64,000 bases of DNA from Arctopsyche grandis (taxonomy: Eukaryota > Arthropoda > Insecta > Trichoptera > Hydropsychidae): positions 32,765,501 through 32,829,500 of the forward strand of contig NC_135359.1 in NCBI RefSeq assembly GCF_051622035.1, given 5' to 3'. The position numbers and the translations under genes are program-made. The notes beneath the pieces are model-generated. The model saw only the letters and a program-made list of their open reading frames with translations, ran no database searches and was not told where the DNA came from. Positions 9,779-21,235 of the stretch are shown here, piece by piece; position 1 is the first letter of the stretch, and each line of letters starts with the position of its first letter.

Positions 9779-12700
9779 ATGTATTCCCGAGTCGTGTCTC
9801 TGGATTCGTCCGACGATGAGAAGGAAGGCTCCCCCCTCACCATCACCAGAACGAAACCCAACAACGGCTCTCACTCCAACGTCAAAATCAACATCAACAC
9901 CAGCAACACCACCATCACGAAGATCCCCATCGCCAACAACGCCATCCACCCCAACCACCCCAACCACCCCAACCAACTCAACGTCAGGCCACACCACACC
10001 ATGGTGAGAACCCCAACTTCCATCTCAAACTAAACCCGATTGATCGTGACATTTGACTCGAAGCGGGCGTTGCCATCTCGCTCGCACTCGCTCAGTCGCC
10101 CCTCGGTGCGAGCGAGACGACACTCACTTGTCAATAAAAATACTCGGCATTTTGACAGGTATCACCTGATACTACTACTACTACACTACCACACCTCGAT
10201 GAATTAATAGTGCTGATTTGACACATGCTCACATTTCAGGCGGGAATCATTCACCTTTCACTGTATCTGGTTTGTTATTTAATTTGAACATAACATGTAA
10301 TTGGAAAAGTGAACTTATTTAAAGTAGCTTCTTAAGAATACTAAAATATTTAAATGAGAATCCTAGATTTGGTACAAAAATTTCCAGCAATGGAAAAAAC
10401 TCTTTCAGTTTCGGTCGAAGTTGGTTTTATTGTTGTTAAAAGGGATGATAACAATTTTTTTAAAATGATCAGTTTTTTCTCCTGTCAGCATTAGGGTTTC
10501 TGATTTCCATGACTTTTTCAATCCCCGGAACACGGGACGGAGACCGGGATCGTTCCCGGGACACATGTAAAAAAACTTTTTTTTTCAATTTCATATATAT
10601 TTTTTATAAATAAAAAAATATTTATTTATTTACAAAACAATACATAATATATCTATTAACTTGAAAAAATGTAATTTTAAAAGTGAACTTATATAAAGTA
10701 GCTTCTTAAGAATATTAAAATATTTAAATGAGAATCCGAAATTCTAAATTTGGTACAAAAATTTCCAGCAATGGAAAAAACTCTTTGAGTTTCGCTCAAA
10801 GTTGGTTTTATTGTTAAAAGGGGCGAAAACAATTTTTACTGACCTCTTCTTATTTTAAATTATCGGTTTTTTCTCCTGTCAGCATGTATATTTTAATTTC
10901 TTTTTTAAAGTCGAGGTTATTTTTATTTACGTTATTTTGTATATTGGTCTTTGATATTGGTACACACAATAGCTTCATCTTCCCGTCGAATCTAAAATAG
11001 TTTCTTCCATTGTGGAATCGTCAATACAAGAAGGATATACTCGCTTCATAATAGTTTCACCATAGGATATACATTCGCTTTTATTACAACATTTAAAGAA
11101 TGTTTTGTTTGTTATAAAATTAGAATTATTTAAAAATCAGTCTTTTAGGCTTCTTCTTTCTTCGATTTTAATTTTCAATTCTCGGAATAATTCATCGGTA
11201 AGGTCAAGTCCTTCGGTATTGAGATTTTCCAAAAATAGAATTACAAGAAACCGTTTTGGCCAACCGCATAGTACCATAAAACTTATAAAACTTCCACTTT
11301 CGGGGAATGCGCTGTACTTACTGCTAAACAACAAACCTTTGAGAAGATTTTACAATTCTTTGTGTATTTGATTTATTGTTTCTCTTCATGCAGTCCTGAA
11401 AATGTTGTATATTTTCAAGATTCATTTAAATACAATTCCCGGGATTTGGGATAAGGATTCTCAGAAATATCCCTCCCGGGTAAACTTATAATACTTCCAC
11501 TTTCGGGGAATGCGCTGTATTTACTGCTAAACAACAAACCTTTGAGAAGATTTTACAATTCTTTGTGTATTTGATTTATTGTTTCTCTTCATGCAGTCCT
11601 GAAAATGTTGTATATTTTCAAGATTCTTTTAAATACAATTCCCGGGATTTGGGATAAGGATTCTCAGAAATGTCCCTCCCGGGTAAACTTATAAAACTTC
11701 CACTTTCGGGGAATGCGCTGTATTTACTGCTAAACAACAAACCTTTGAGAAGATTTTACAATTCTTTGTGTATTTGATTTATTGTTTCTCTTCATGCAGT
11801 CCTGAAAATGTTGTATATTTTCAAGATTCTTTTAAATACAATTCCCGGGATTTGGGATAAGAATTCTCAGAAATGTCTGTCCCGGGTCAGAATTTCATGA
11901 AAACTTCTTATTAAATATCTTTATAAATAAACTTACGGTCTTTTAAATTATAAATGGTGTAACATTAAAACAATTCTAGAGGGGGGAGGATATCATTTTT
12001 TAATTATTTTTTTTTAAATATTTAACCCTTTGAGTGCTGATGTATTTTCTGTTGAAAGCCCGCTACACTGAAAATTTCACCAACATTTCCGACTAGAATT
12101 ATTTAGAAGTCCAATAGAAAGCAGGTATAAAAATTGTATCTAATCCAAACAAACCCTAGATAACTACTGCTGAGGATGTCGAGTTTTGTAAAGGTGTGTT
12201 TAGACTCTCTAATATATCTTGCAACAATATAAAATAAATAAAAGAAGTCTATTAATGAATGTATTTTTCCAAAACTAGTTCCATCTTCTTCATTGTTGCT
12301 AAAATGTAATGCTCACAATCTAAATGCCAAGCCACATTCTAAAATACTCAGAAGTTAGGGATTTCCATCGGAAAATTCTGCTGTGGTTATAAATTCAGAG
12401 ATTCTGGTGTAAACCAAATGAATGACACTGATTACACCACCCATGTTCAATGCTACCTGGAAAGGCTTAGCGGTTGTATTCTTGTTTACTTTGTACATGC
12501 TCAAAATACAACGCCTATCAGCGTTTTTAAGCCCATCGGCGTTGGGCAACATTCAAAGGGTTAATAAAAAAAATCTTTAAGCCATTTAATCACACTATTA
12601 ATGAATCATGTTGTGACATTTCAGCACCAGAGAATCTTGAAGAACGACCTTCACATGAACACACGCATTCCCATCACGTATTCACACAACACTCCAAAGA

Positions 12701-15700
12701 TGAAAATTGAATCAAACTCCTGGCCCATACAAAATTTCGGTGTATCCCAGTTGGCCGGAACCAGAATCGACATGATGTCGAAAAATATTCCTCAGTTCAT
12801 CAAACCACCGATGTTTCCAAGAATACCGTTGAACCCATACCGAACATACAAAAAACCTCAACCGAATTCATTACAAGTCATGCCGATCGCAAACAGAATG
12901 CCGTTTAGGAACAGAGGAATAGCCCAAGAGCCGATGATGCCGATCATAGTCAGCACGCGGAGTCTGTGCAACAAGCAGCCCGTCAAACCGCCGTTCTTTT
13001 CGTCCGAGCTGACAGTCACCAAGGTCAACCGAGGAAAATCACTAGCGAAGACCACAGATATCACACCGCAAGTCACCATAAGAAAAAAGTCGCAAATTGT
13101 CGATGCCAAAGATTTCTTCAATATGGCCAAACCGATTACTACTATTAATATAGACGACGACGATGAAGATAGTTGTAATAAGAGTCCAGCCCCGATGGAA
13201 GTCGTAGAAATTGAATTTGAGAGCGTTTCCGATGATGCCAACGTTGAGCCGGACTCGACAATGAACAGCGACACAGTCGATGATATTAACTCGCCCCTGA
13301 GTACTCATTCTAGTTCCGAGAAGGAAAATTCTGAACCTGCGTCGGTTCAGCTCAAGAAAGTAACAATAGAAGAACCCGTTTGTAAAAGGCCAAAGTTGAG
13401 TCACAGCACTGATAGTATAGTAGAAATTATTAAGAAAGAGGCCGAGCTGAGCGTTCCGACTGAAAATTCATGCAATGAAAGGCTCGGAGAAGTAGTTGCC
13501 GCGGGTGAAGTAGTCGCCGATGAAGTGGCTGCTGATGATGATGCCGACGAAGCCGAGATCCATAGCTCGTTCCAAAATTTCCTAGATTTATGTTTGAGTC
13601 TGGACGACTCCGACGATATGAAGAAGATTGTCGATAAGCGATTGAAACACTACTACAAATCGGTGGATCGGACTTTCACCAGATCTAAAGAGTTCCGCAC
13701 GCTCGTCGAGGAAAAGATGGTCGAGATAAACTCCACCCCCCAATATTTGTTCATCTATGTCAAAGAAGTGGCCGATGAGTTGAAAGCTCACCGTACAAAA
13801 TCGAAACCGGAAAAAAGCAAGACGGTGGAAGAAGAAGGTAATTATATTACAATGCAAATACATAAATATTTAACTTTTGTTAGAACAATATTTATAATTT
13901 AAGAAAAATTCTGGCAAACATACATTAATTACTATACTGGCTTTCTACTGTTGATTGTCATTTTCACTTTTGTTTATTTGTCGTTGTTTGTAAAAGCCGA
14001 TTTTGAGATAATTTACATATAATAAATACACACACGTGTATATGTATGTAATTTCGGCTTATAACGAAAATCCATTAAGTGCATGAATTATTGATTTAAC
14101 CCTATGTGTCCTGAAGTCTTTTCTGTTGAATGCCCGTCACGCTGAAAATTTCCAACTAGAATTATTTAGAAATCCAATAGAAATCAGGTATAAAAATTGT
14201 AACTAATCCAAACAAACCCTAGATCACTATTCTAGATAATTACCGTTGAGGAATTCGAGTTCTGTTAACCCTTTGACTGCTACAACAACGATAAATCGTT
14301 GTTTTGAAATCGGCGAAGATTGCTACGACGATCGTTGTTGACGTCATTAATTGTCGTATTTCAATACTTTCTTTGAGCCACCAGCGCATCAGTGGCACGA
14401 AACATTTTTTTTATATACGTATTTATATTTATTTTTCAATCATGCTTTATAAATATTTATCAATTTTTTAAATAAAAGCTCTTCAATTTCGGGTTCATCA
14501 TCAAAGTAAATTTCGGGTTCGTTGTCAATGTCATATAAGGAGTTATTACTTGGGAATTGATTATTATCGATAAATTCATTTTCAGAATCAGTAGAGCTGC
14601 TGATTTGTCGAGTTCCTCGGCGAGGAGCTATTATTTCGCTTTCATCACTTTCACTGTCCGATATCATTTTGCAGAGTTAAAATAAATGGCAAAAAACAAT
14701 AGAAATCCGCTTTCAATTATATAGGTCACGAGACGTCACGAATTCATGCAATCAATCAAATGCAACTGAAATGCATACAAAATGTTTATGATACATGTTG
14801 AAAAATTATTTGATTATTAGAAACTTCGCATCCTTGTGTGTCTCGCTCACACGTACACAATTAAAACCAAGAAAGAAAGAGAGAGAGACCGCTACCTGTT
14901 TCGAATATATCGCATGTTGTAAGGATACATCGATATCTAAAAATAGATTATTGAAAAGAATAAAGCCTCGGAAAACAATCGTCAAAACTTATTTAGTGTA
15001 TATATGTAGGTATCTCTTTCGCACGCACGCATGTAAAAGCAAGACAGAAAGAGAGAGCACGAGTCCACGACTGCTTCTTAAAAATGTATATAAAGTATTA
15101 TAAAAATTACGAGTGTTCGGCGAAGTAAGTATGTAAAAAAAAATATTATATTTATTTTTTTTCAAAATAATTACAAATGTTAGCATTTTTCGCTTGGACA
15201 TTGAAAAACCTCGTAGCAGCCAAAGGGTTAAGGTGTGTTTTTAGACTCTCTAATATATGTATCTTGCAACAATATCAAATAAATAAAAGGAGTCTATTAA
15301 TAAATGTGTTTTTCCAAAACTAGTTACATCTTTAGTATGTGGTCTACCTTTGAATCGCAGTCGACTATTTTTTTGTTATTTGTATCGTAGCAACCAAACA
15401 TTTATTACAATTGTTGTTTTTTCCTGCCCCCCCCCCATAATGTTGTCGAAGCATTTCTAGCAAAATATCGTCAGCTGATACATATCTCTTAACCAAATCT
15501 GAAATTAATAGGGCCAACCTTAACTTAACCTAACCTATCCTGAACCTTAACCCTTTGCCCGCGTCACCAAATTTAGCGAACATGCCCTGTACGCGGCTGC
15601 TTTTTTGCGGATTTTGTTATCGCGTTTTCGACTATAAATATAGGTTGTAATATTTTATAAATTATTTTAGCCTATATTGAATTTTTTTTGACTACTGCCA

Positions 15701-18700
15701 TCTATTGAATTTGGTAAAGTATACATTTAGTAATATTTTCGACCAAGTTATAAAATTTTTACACAATAGACGGCTCTTATACAGGTTGGAACTTCCAAGA
15801 CATCTATGCGTGTCTCACGCGCTGAGGGCATGTTCGCTAGGACATGTATAGTAGTCGTACGCGGTGGAAAGGTTAAATAAATAGGTGTTGGCTGTTAAGA
15901 TATGTTTTTTTTTTGTGAAAATATTGTTGCGTAGGGGTGGGTGGAGGATCCAAGTAAAAGGCCAAAGTCGTTTCACAGCATTTATTGGTGATTCAGGAGA
16001 TACACGCATTGCCAGTGTTCCGTACTGAATGTCTTGATATCGCCTAAGTACCGTCTTATAATGGATCGGTCGCTCAGGGCATCTTTGACGTCCGGTTACT
16101 TCCCTATTATTTAGGCATGTACCCGGATATGTATTCCCACGACACTCAGTCCCACGCTATCGCTGTCACTTCTGAGAAGCGACCGGGTGCCGCTACTACG
16201 CCAATTCGGTGGCCATTGATTAGCCTATTTGCACTTAGTCTGGAGATAATCCTTGAAACCAATTATAACGGTCACACAGTCTCTGGGATGCTACTCGGCC
16301 TAATCCGATTGCACTTACGCGGCGGCGTACGTAACAATATTGATGAAATAAAACTTAAAAAGATATCTTAGCAGCCAACACGTATTTATTTAAGGTCAGG
16401 ATAGGTTAGGTTAAGTTAAGGTTGGCCCTATTTATTTAAGATTAGGTTGTAAGGGTTCGTATTATTCAGTCTCGGTGTCACACGCGAGAACTGAGGCAGT
16501 GAGACTGCATATTGAAGTAAAAACGTGAAGGTAGATCGCATACTAAAGTAGCAACTCTCCTTCGTTGTTGTTAAAATGTAATGCTCACAATCTAAATGTC
16601 AAGCCACAATCTAAAATACTCAGCAGTTAGGGATTTCCTTGGGTAAATCCTGCTATGATTATGAATTCAGAAATTACAGTGTAAACCAGTCTTTTTAAAC
16701 GTTGACAAATCAATTACACGATCCATGTTCAATGCTTCCTGGAAATGCTTAGCATGCAGTATTCTTATTTACTTTGTACATGCTCCAAATACAAATCGGC
16801 TTTTTTCCAACAAGGCAAAACGCCGATCGTCGTTGGTCAGCATTCAAAGGGTTCAGTACATTATGTATATGTATTTTAAAAGATTGTATTATAATTGTTT
16901 TTATATGTATCTCTATGTAAGAACTAAGGATTTTTTATATTTAAAAAAAAATATATATATATATAAAACAACAACATTTGTTAAAATTTGAACAGCAGGA
17001 AACAGATTCTAACCGAATTCTGACACATTGCAGTAAACAGCATTCAAAACGCAATTCTACAAAACATGTCAGTTAATGGGTTTTCGTTGTAAGCGGACGA
17101 TGAACATTTAATGGTTACGGGGTTTCTGCGTGTATCGTAAATTAAAATTGGTCATTTGAGTGGCATATTCTTATCAGCCATTGCATTTAGTTTTGTATGT
17201 AGTGAATAGATTTTTTTGATGATTGATTGATTTTCATAATGATCCATTTGAAATTTACAGATACATCCGGAACTAATGAAAATGTTCATTAGAGGATTGA
17301 ATTTTTGCACCTACCGCAGACGTCAATCATCATGTTTATAATAATAATGCTATAATAGAAAAAAAAAAGTGTTTTTATATTTTTCCGAGTTGCAACAAAT
17401 TGTATAGCTGCATATATTTAATCCTTAAAATAATATATGAAAATTTGTACATATTTGGCATATTACGTGTACATATAGTTTGCTTTGAAGATTGAATATA
17501 TTGATTTTTCTATTACATTAGTGAAGTGTATAATAATAATGTATACGGAAAGAGCTGAGATGTGAATCTGGTTAGTTCCATCGATAGTAATTTTTTTTTA
17601 AAACTAAATTTTATCTCTTGGCTATAAAAAAAAGGCTTATTTTGAATGTAAATACATTTTTATCACAGCTAATTTGACCTCTTGTATAAAACTCTCAAAA
17701 TACAGGGTGAAAAAAAAATTTGGGAAATTACATTTAACATTATTTGATTCTATTAATGACTCTTTCTCAAGCTAAAAGAAATTATGTATAGAAATATTGG
17801 TAAAACATTGGTTGCCATTATTAATAAAAAGGCAAGTTGTTTAAAAAGCATCAATTTTTTTTCGTCCTGTATTCATAGTATAGTAAAATATTGACACTTT
17901 CAATATTATAATTTTTTTTATTCAGTATCGATTTTAATCTTTTGAATGTGTATTTTAGCTCCGTCGCACAGCAAAGCCAAGTCTGACGATCGGAAAGATG
18001 CGACCCAGAGCAAAATCAAAAGATTAGAAAGAGCTCTATACATTTTGAATAAAAAAATAACCAAATTAGATGAGAAAGAAGTAGACTATGATGAAGAAGA
18101 CAATTCTGCGTATGTTTTAGTCGACAGGTAAGAGTTTTTCGACTTATATATATATGTGTGTAGAGTTTCAACATATTAAATGATAAACCAGCAGCATAAG
18201 TTAGTGTGCAATGCTTTCAACGAATGGTCACGGGTTCAATCCCTGGCCTGGACTGCTGCTGACCAGACCTTGGATATGTGATTCCTAGGGCTTCTGGAAC
18301 CGACTCGACCTGGACTCGGACTCGCCGGTTAATGACCCCCAAACCCGGATTTGGGACTCGTGATAAAGACTCGCAGAGTCCAGGGTAATTAGAATTTCAA
18401 GTATAAAATGAAGTAATTTTGACACAACAAAAACATCTTACATAATGTCACGAAAATTCACATAAATCGTCATGGTTCTTAAAAACTAGTAATCCACACT
18501 TTAGTACTAGTAGTACTTTAGTAGTAATAATCCACACTATGTAATAATAAACCTTTTAAAAATATAAATTCTGATTTTTTAAAAATATATTTCATTTTTA
18601 GCCCGAACCGGACTCGTTGAGTCTCTGAAATATTGAACTCGGAGTCTTAAAAACCCGGGCTTTCAGAAATCCTAGTGACTCCAAGTTGATCGTTTTCTAC

Positions 18701-21074
18701 TAGAGTTTTTCCCATTTATCTAATTTCATTGAAACGGTTCCAACAAATTGGCAACCTTGTCCTATTTCTTGCAAAATTCGCGTTTTCAGCATCTCGAATT
18801 TGCTTTTCAAATGTATTCATAGATGTCTCTATAATACTTTGTAAAATTGCTCTATTTGTTTATAAGTGGCATTGAAGGCGCTTTGGGGTTTACCTGTTAG
18901 GCTTTTGAAGTATATGTACATATATACATACATGTTAGTGGCAAGACTGAAAATAATAGAGTTCTTTGAAATATGGTGTTACCGGAGGTTGTTGAAGATC
19001 TCATGGAAGGAGCATGTGAGGAACGAAATGGTCCAGCAGAAAGATATTCTTGGCACGGTAAAGCCCTGTAAGATGGAATATTTTGGGCGCGTTATTCAAG
19101 GCCCCAAATATTGCCTTCTGCAAACAAACATAGAGGGGAAAATAGAAGGCAAATGGTGGCTTGGGAGAAAAAAGCTCTCTTGGCTCCGGAACATCAGGTC
19201 ATGGGCGGGACTCGGACTCGAAAAATCGTTTCAGCTTGCCCATTATAGGGTGGAGTTCGCACAGGCTATAAACGGTGCTACTTTAGTGTGCGATCTACCT
19301 TTAAATCGCAGTCAACTATTTTTTTTAATTTGTATCGTAGCAACGAAATGTTTATTACAATTTTTGTTTTTTCCTGCCCCCCCCATAATGTTGTCGAAGC
19401 ATTTCTAGCAAAATATCGTCAGCTGATACATATCTCTTAACCAAATATGAAATGAATAGGGCCAACCTTAACTTAACCTAACCTATCCTGACCCTTAAAT
19501 AAATAGGTGTTGGCTGCTAAGATACATATGTTTTTTTGTGAAAATATTGTTGCGTAGGGGTGGGTGGAGGATCCAAGTAAAAGGCCAAAGTCGTTTCAGA
19601 GTATTTATTGGTGATTCAGGAGATACACGCACTGCCAGTGCTCCGTCCTGAATGTCTTGATGTGGTCTAAGTTCCTCCTTATAAAGGACAGGTCGCTCAA
19701 GGTATCTTCGACGTCCGGTTACTTCCCTATTGTTTAGGCATGTTCCCGGATATGTATTCCCACGACACTCAGTCCCACGCTATCACTGTCACTTACTACG
19801 CCAATTCTGTGACCATTGTTTAGCCTACTTGCACTTAGTCTGGAGATAATCCTTGAAACCAACTATAACGGTCACACAGTCTCTGAGATGCTACGCGTAC
19901 CTAACAATATTGATGATATAAAACTTAAAAAAAAGAGATCTTAGCAGCCAACACTTATTTATTTAAGGGTCAGGATAGGTTAAGTTAAGTTAAGGATGGC
20001 CCTATTCATTTAAGATTAGGTTGTTAGGGTCGGTATTATTCTGTCTCAGTGTCACACGCGAGAACTGAGGCAGTGAGACTGCATATTAAAGTAAAAACGT
20101 GAAGGTAGATCGCATACTAAAGTAGATATGTGAAGGTAGACCGCATACTAAAGTAGCACCCTATAAACGATGTCTGTTTATGGTTTTTTTTATTTAGAAA
20201 AGATGATGCATAGTATAATGTGTCTGAATTTCATTATATAAATCTTCCGTTTCCAGGTACAAGGCTCGAGTGGTCCAAGTATATGAAAAGCTATGTAAAT
20301 TAAAAGGAGAGTGCGGCCTGAATAAGAAGCACCACAGCGTGAATCGAGTATTGTCACGATTATCATTGACCAATTGTGACGTTCCAAAAGTGATCGAGTC
20401 ACTGAAAAAAATATCTTCAAAGGTGACCAATTGGTTCCCCAACTTTTATGAAGTATTGCGATGCGTTCAAGACTGTGCTTCCAAAGCTGGTTTGCATTTT
20501 ACAGATATCGAACTTCATTCCAAAGGTATTATAAACAAATATACAAAGATACATGCACAATGTTATTGTTATATTTTGATTCGAATGGTACTGTTTAGCG
20601 CGGCAAGTGTTTGTCGAAGTCGGCACAGCTTTAAAAAATCAACGTCAATGTAACGAGTATCAAGATCTATGTCTGATGTTCGTCAATAGTGAGCCGGATC
20701 CTGCGGACAACGATCCTGCTTTAGCTGCCATTTTGAATAGTAATCGACAAATTTGCAAAAAGAAGGAGAATGATATTATCAACAAGTAATTTTATATACA
20801 TATAACGGGTCGCGAAAATTGCGTCTGCAATATTTTGTCGTCACCGGTTTTATCCGATCACCATTTGTATGACTTTCGTCGGTTTATTTATTGTGTATTT
20901 TTCTCGTCTAGGTTCGCCAACATTGAGTCGTGTTCAAAATCAGTACTAGCAGATGTGAATGGAAAGGGTGATGATAAGTCCAAAGCTCCCGAAGACGACG
21001 AGTCCAAAGCCCCCGAAGACGAGGATTCTGAAGACGACGTCGTTATCATCGATGAAACTGAGGATGCGAAATAA
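9779..21074 (+). CDS. DAXX-like histone H3.3 chaperone (6 coding exons)
   Basis: Coding exons are 9779-10003, 12625-13837, 17959-18127, 20257-20525, 20599-20785 and 20912-21074. They join in phase to 2,226 nt (741 aa plus stop), each with GT/AG borders. The N terminus has a SUMO-interaction-like VVSLDSSDDE (residues 5-14). A long low-complexity, acidic region follows. The DAXX helical bundle lies at about 388-470 (FQNFLDLCLSL ... YLFIYVKEVADELKAH). The histone-binding domain lies at about 500-690 (RALYILNKKITKLDEKEVDY ... DPALAAILNSNR ... IINKFANIES). The tail ends in a second SUMO-interaction-like DVVIIDETED. In animals DAXX deposits H3.3-H4 with ATRX and binds SUMO-modified partners in the nucleus. 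Drosophila carries a DAXX-like protein. The start at 9,779 has a good context (GCCATG). Introns 1-3 carry many transposons, which the splice model skips cleanly. Confidence 0.9.
10295..10885 (+). repeat. Direct repeat pair in DAXX-like intron 1
   Basis: About 200 bp beginning near 'aaagtgaactta' (10,306) recurs at about 10,680, including 'ggtacaaaaatttccagcaa' and a shared 'ttttttctcctgtcagcat' end. The two copies flank a 'ccggaacacggga...cccgggaca' segment. A tandem duplication or two ends of a decayed element would fit. Confidence 0.6.
11281..11889 (+). repeat. Three tandem 203-bp repeats
   Basis: Units start at 11,281, 11,484 and 11,687 with 'acttataaaacttcc' and end in '...attcccgggatttgggata...tcccgggt'. 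Identity is very high, so the array is recent. It lies in intron 1 of the DAXX-like gene and has no coding role. Confidence 0.85.
12026..12560 (+). mobile_element. Intact TTAA-type MITE, family A (535 bp)
   Basis: The element is flanked on both sides by TTAA (12,022-12,025 and 12,561-12,564). It begins CCCTTTGAGTGCTG and ends ...ATTCAAAGGG. TTAA duplication with CCCTTTG ends is the signature of piggyBac-superfamily transposition. It has no transposase. It is the best reference copy for the elements at 3,355 and 14,100, and it sits 64 bp upstream of exon 2 of the DAXX-like gene. Confidence 0.8.
14269..15227 (-). mobile_element. piggyBac-type nonautonomous element, copy 1 (959 bp)
   Basis: Exact TTAA repeats (14,265-14,268 and 15,228-15,231) flank inverted ends CCCTTTGACTGCTAC and GTAGCAGCCAAAGGG. 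A palindromic subterminal region 'aacaacgataaatcgttgtt' follows the left end. It holds a 75-codon - strand frame. It is nearly identical to copy 2 at 22,090-23,022, apart from a 26-bp block and one substitution noticed in the compared regions. Both copies therefore moved recently. Confidence 0.85.
14440..14667 (-). pseudogene. Residual N-terminal transposase-like ORF, 75 aa
   Basis: The frame encodes an acidic Ser/Asp/Glu-rich peptide starting MISDSESDESEI and ending KKLINIYKA. piggyBac transposases commonly start with an acidic, disordered segment of this kind. The catalytic DDE domain and the C-terminal zinc-binding region are absent, so this is probably the leftover 5' end of a deleted transposase gene. 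The same frame is preserved in copy 2. No catalytic activity is expected. Confidence 0.5.
15551..15872 (+). mobile_element. 322-bp TTAA MITE with verified empty site
   Basis: Flanked by TTAA at 15,547-15,550 and 15,873-15,876, it begins CCCTTTGCCCGCG and ends CGCGGTGGAAAGG. The uninterrupted target is present in element B copy 2 at 19,491-19,500 as ACCCTTAAAT. This shows that insertion duplicated exactly TTAA. It has no coding capacity. Confidence 0.85.
15922..16339 (+). mobile_element. Element C copy 1 (TATTGTTGCGTA ends)
   Basis: The imperfect inverted ends are TATTGTTGCGTA and TACGTAACAATA. The next bases, GGGGTGGGTGGAGGATCC, are shared with copies at 19,545, 22,016, 62,308 (reverse) and, diverged, about 45,575 (reverse). 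The copies are about 365-440 bp without nested insertions, with no coding potential. I do not recognise the superfamily. Confidence 0.65.
18186..18310 (+). repeat. tRNA-derived SINE fragment
   Basis: An A-box-like TTAGTGTGCAATGC, a B box GGTTCAATCCC (about 18,232) and the following 'ctgctgaccagacct' parallel the SINE at 541-776 in order. It lies just downstream of exon 3 of the DAXX-like gene, in intron 3. Confidence 0.55.
18930..19273 (+). pseudogene. Non-LTR retrotransposon reverse transcriptase C-terminal fragment
   Basis: The + frame encodes a segment typical of the end of non-LTR retrotransposon ORF2: WCYRRLLKISWKEHVRNE, KMEYFGRVIQGPKY, and EGKIEGKWWLGRKKLSWLRN. Catalytic and endonuclease domains are missing, so it is a 5'-truncated dead copy. 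Element B interrupts its end at 19,274, and a few more codons of the frame resume after 20,168. It lies in intron 3 of the DAXX-like gene. Confidence 0.75.
19274..20160 (+). mobile_element. hAT-like element B, copy 2 (887 bp), perfect 8-bp TSD
   Basis: The inverted ends begin GGTGCTACTTTAG and end CTAAAGTAGCACC and extend about 28 bp. The 8-bp target CTATAAAC is duplicated exactly at 19,266-19,273 and 20,161-20,168, which is the hAT (or P) hallmark. The interior is a long imperfect foldback: 'agggccaaccttaactta' to 'ggcccta' arms around 19,459-19,530 and 19,935-20,015. An element C copy lies in the loop. No transposase frame is present. Confidence 0.85.
19545..19909 (+). mobile_element. Element C copy 2, nested in element B
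   Basis: This copy has TATTGTTGCGTA and TACCTAACAATA ends and the shared GGGGTGGGTGGAGGATCC. It occupies the same position in element B as copy 1 does in its host. That insertion therefore predates amplification of element B. Confidence 0.65.
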
Positions 21075-21229
21075 CCATCAGCGAATGTTATCGATCTCTT
21101 TTATTTGTCATATTATATGTTTAATATTTGTTCAAACTTTTCATTCATAGTCGATTATAGTTTGTGTATATATTATTTATTTATTGATATGCATACATAC
21201 ATACGTACATATGTGTGAAATTTACATCA

Positions 21230-21235
21230 AATAAA
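21230..21235 (+). terminator. AATAAA polyadenylation signal of the DAXX-like gene
   Basis: AATAAA lies 155 bp after the TAA stop at 21,072-21,074 and is the first such hexamer downstream. This gives a short 3' untranslated region. Confidence 0.55.

Larger units (their letters stand above)
15331..16552 (+). mobile_element. hAT-like element B, copy 1, with two nested insertions
   Basis: The ends TTTAGTATGTGGTCTACCTT and AAGGTAGATCGCATACTAAA are inverted and match element B copy 2 at 19,274-20,160. The outermost bases of the left end are degraded, so I cannot define the target duplication. Inside are a 322-bp TTAA MITE (15,551-15,872) and an element C copy (15,922-16,339). The whole unit sits within the outer family A MITE. 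Confidence 0.65.
14100..16851 (+). mobile_element. Family A MITE split by nested insertions
   Basis: The outer MITE starts after TTAA at 14,096-14,099 (CCCTATGTGTCCTG) and ends at ATTCAAAGGG (16,842-16,851). The flank there now reads TTCA, apparently a mutated TTAA. Its interior matches 12,026-12,560. It is interrupted first by the piggyBac derivative at 14,269-15,227 and then by the element at about 15,331-16,552. All of this lies in intron 2 of the DAXX-like gene. Confidence 0.75.
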
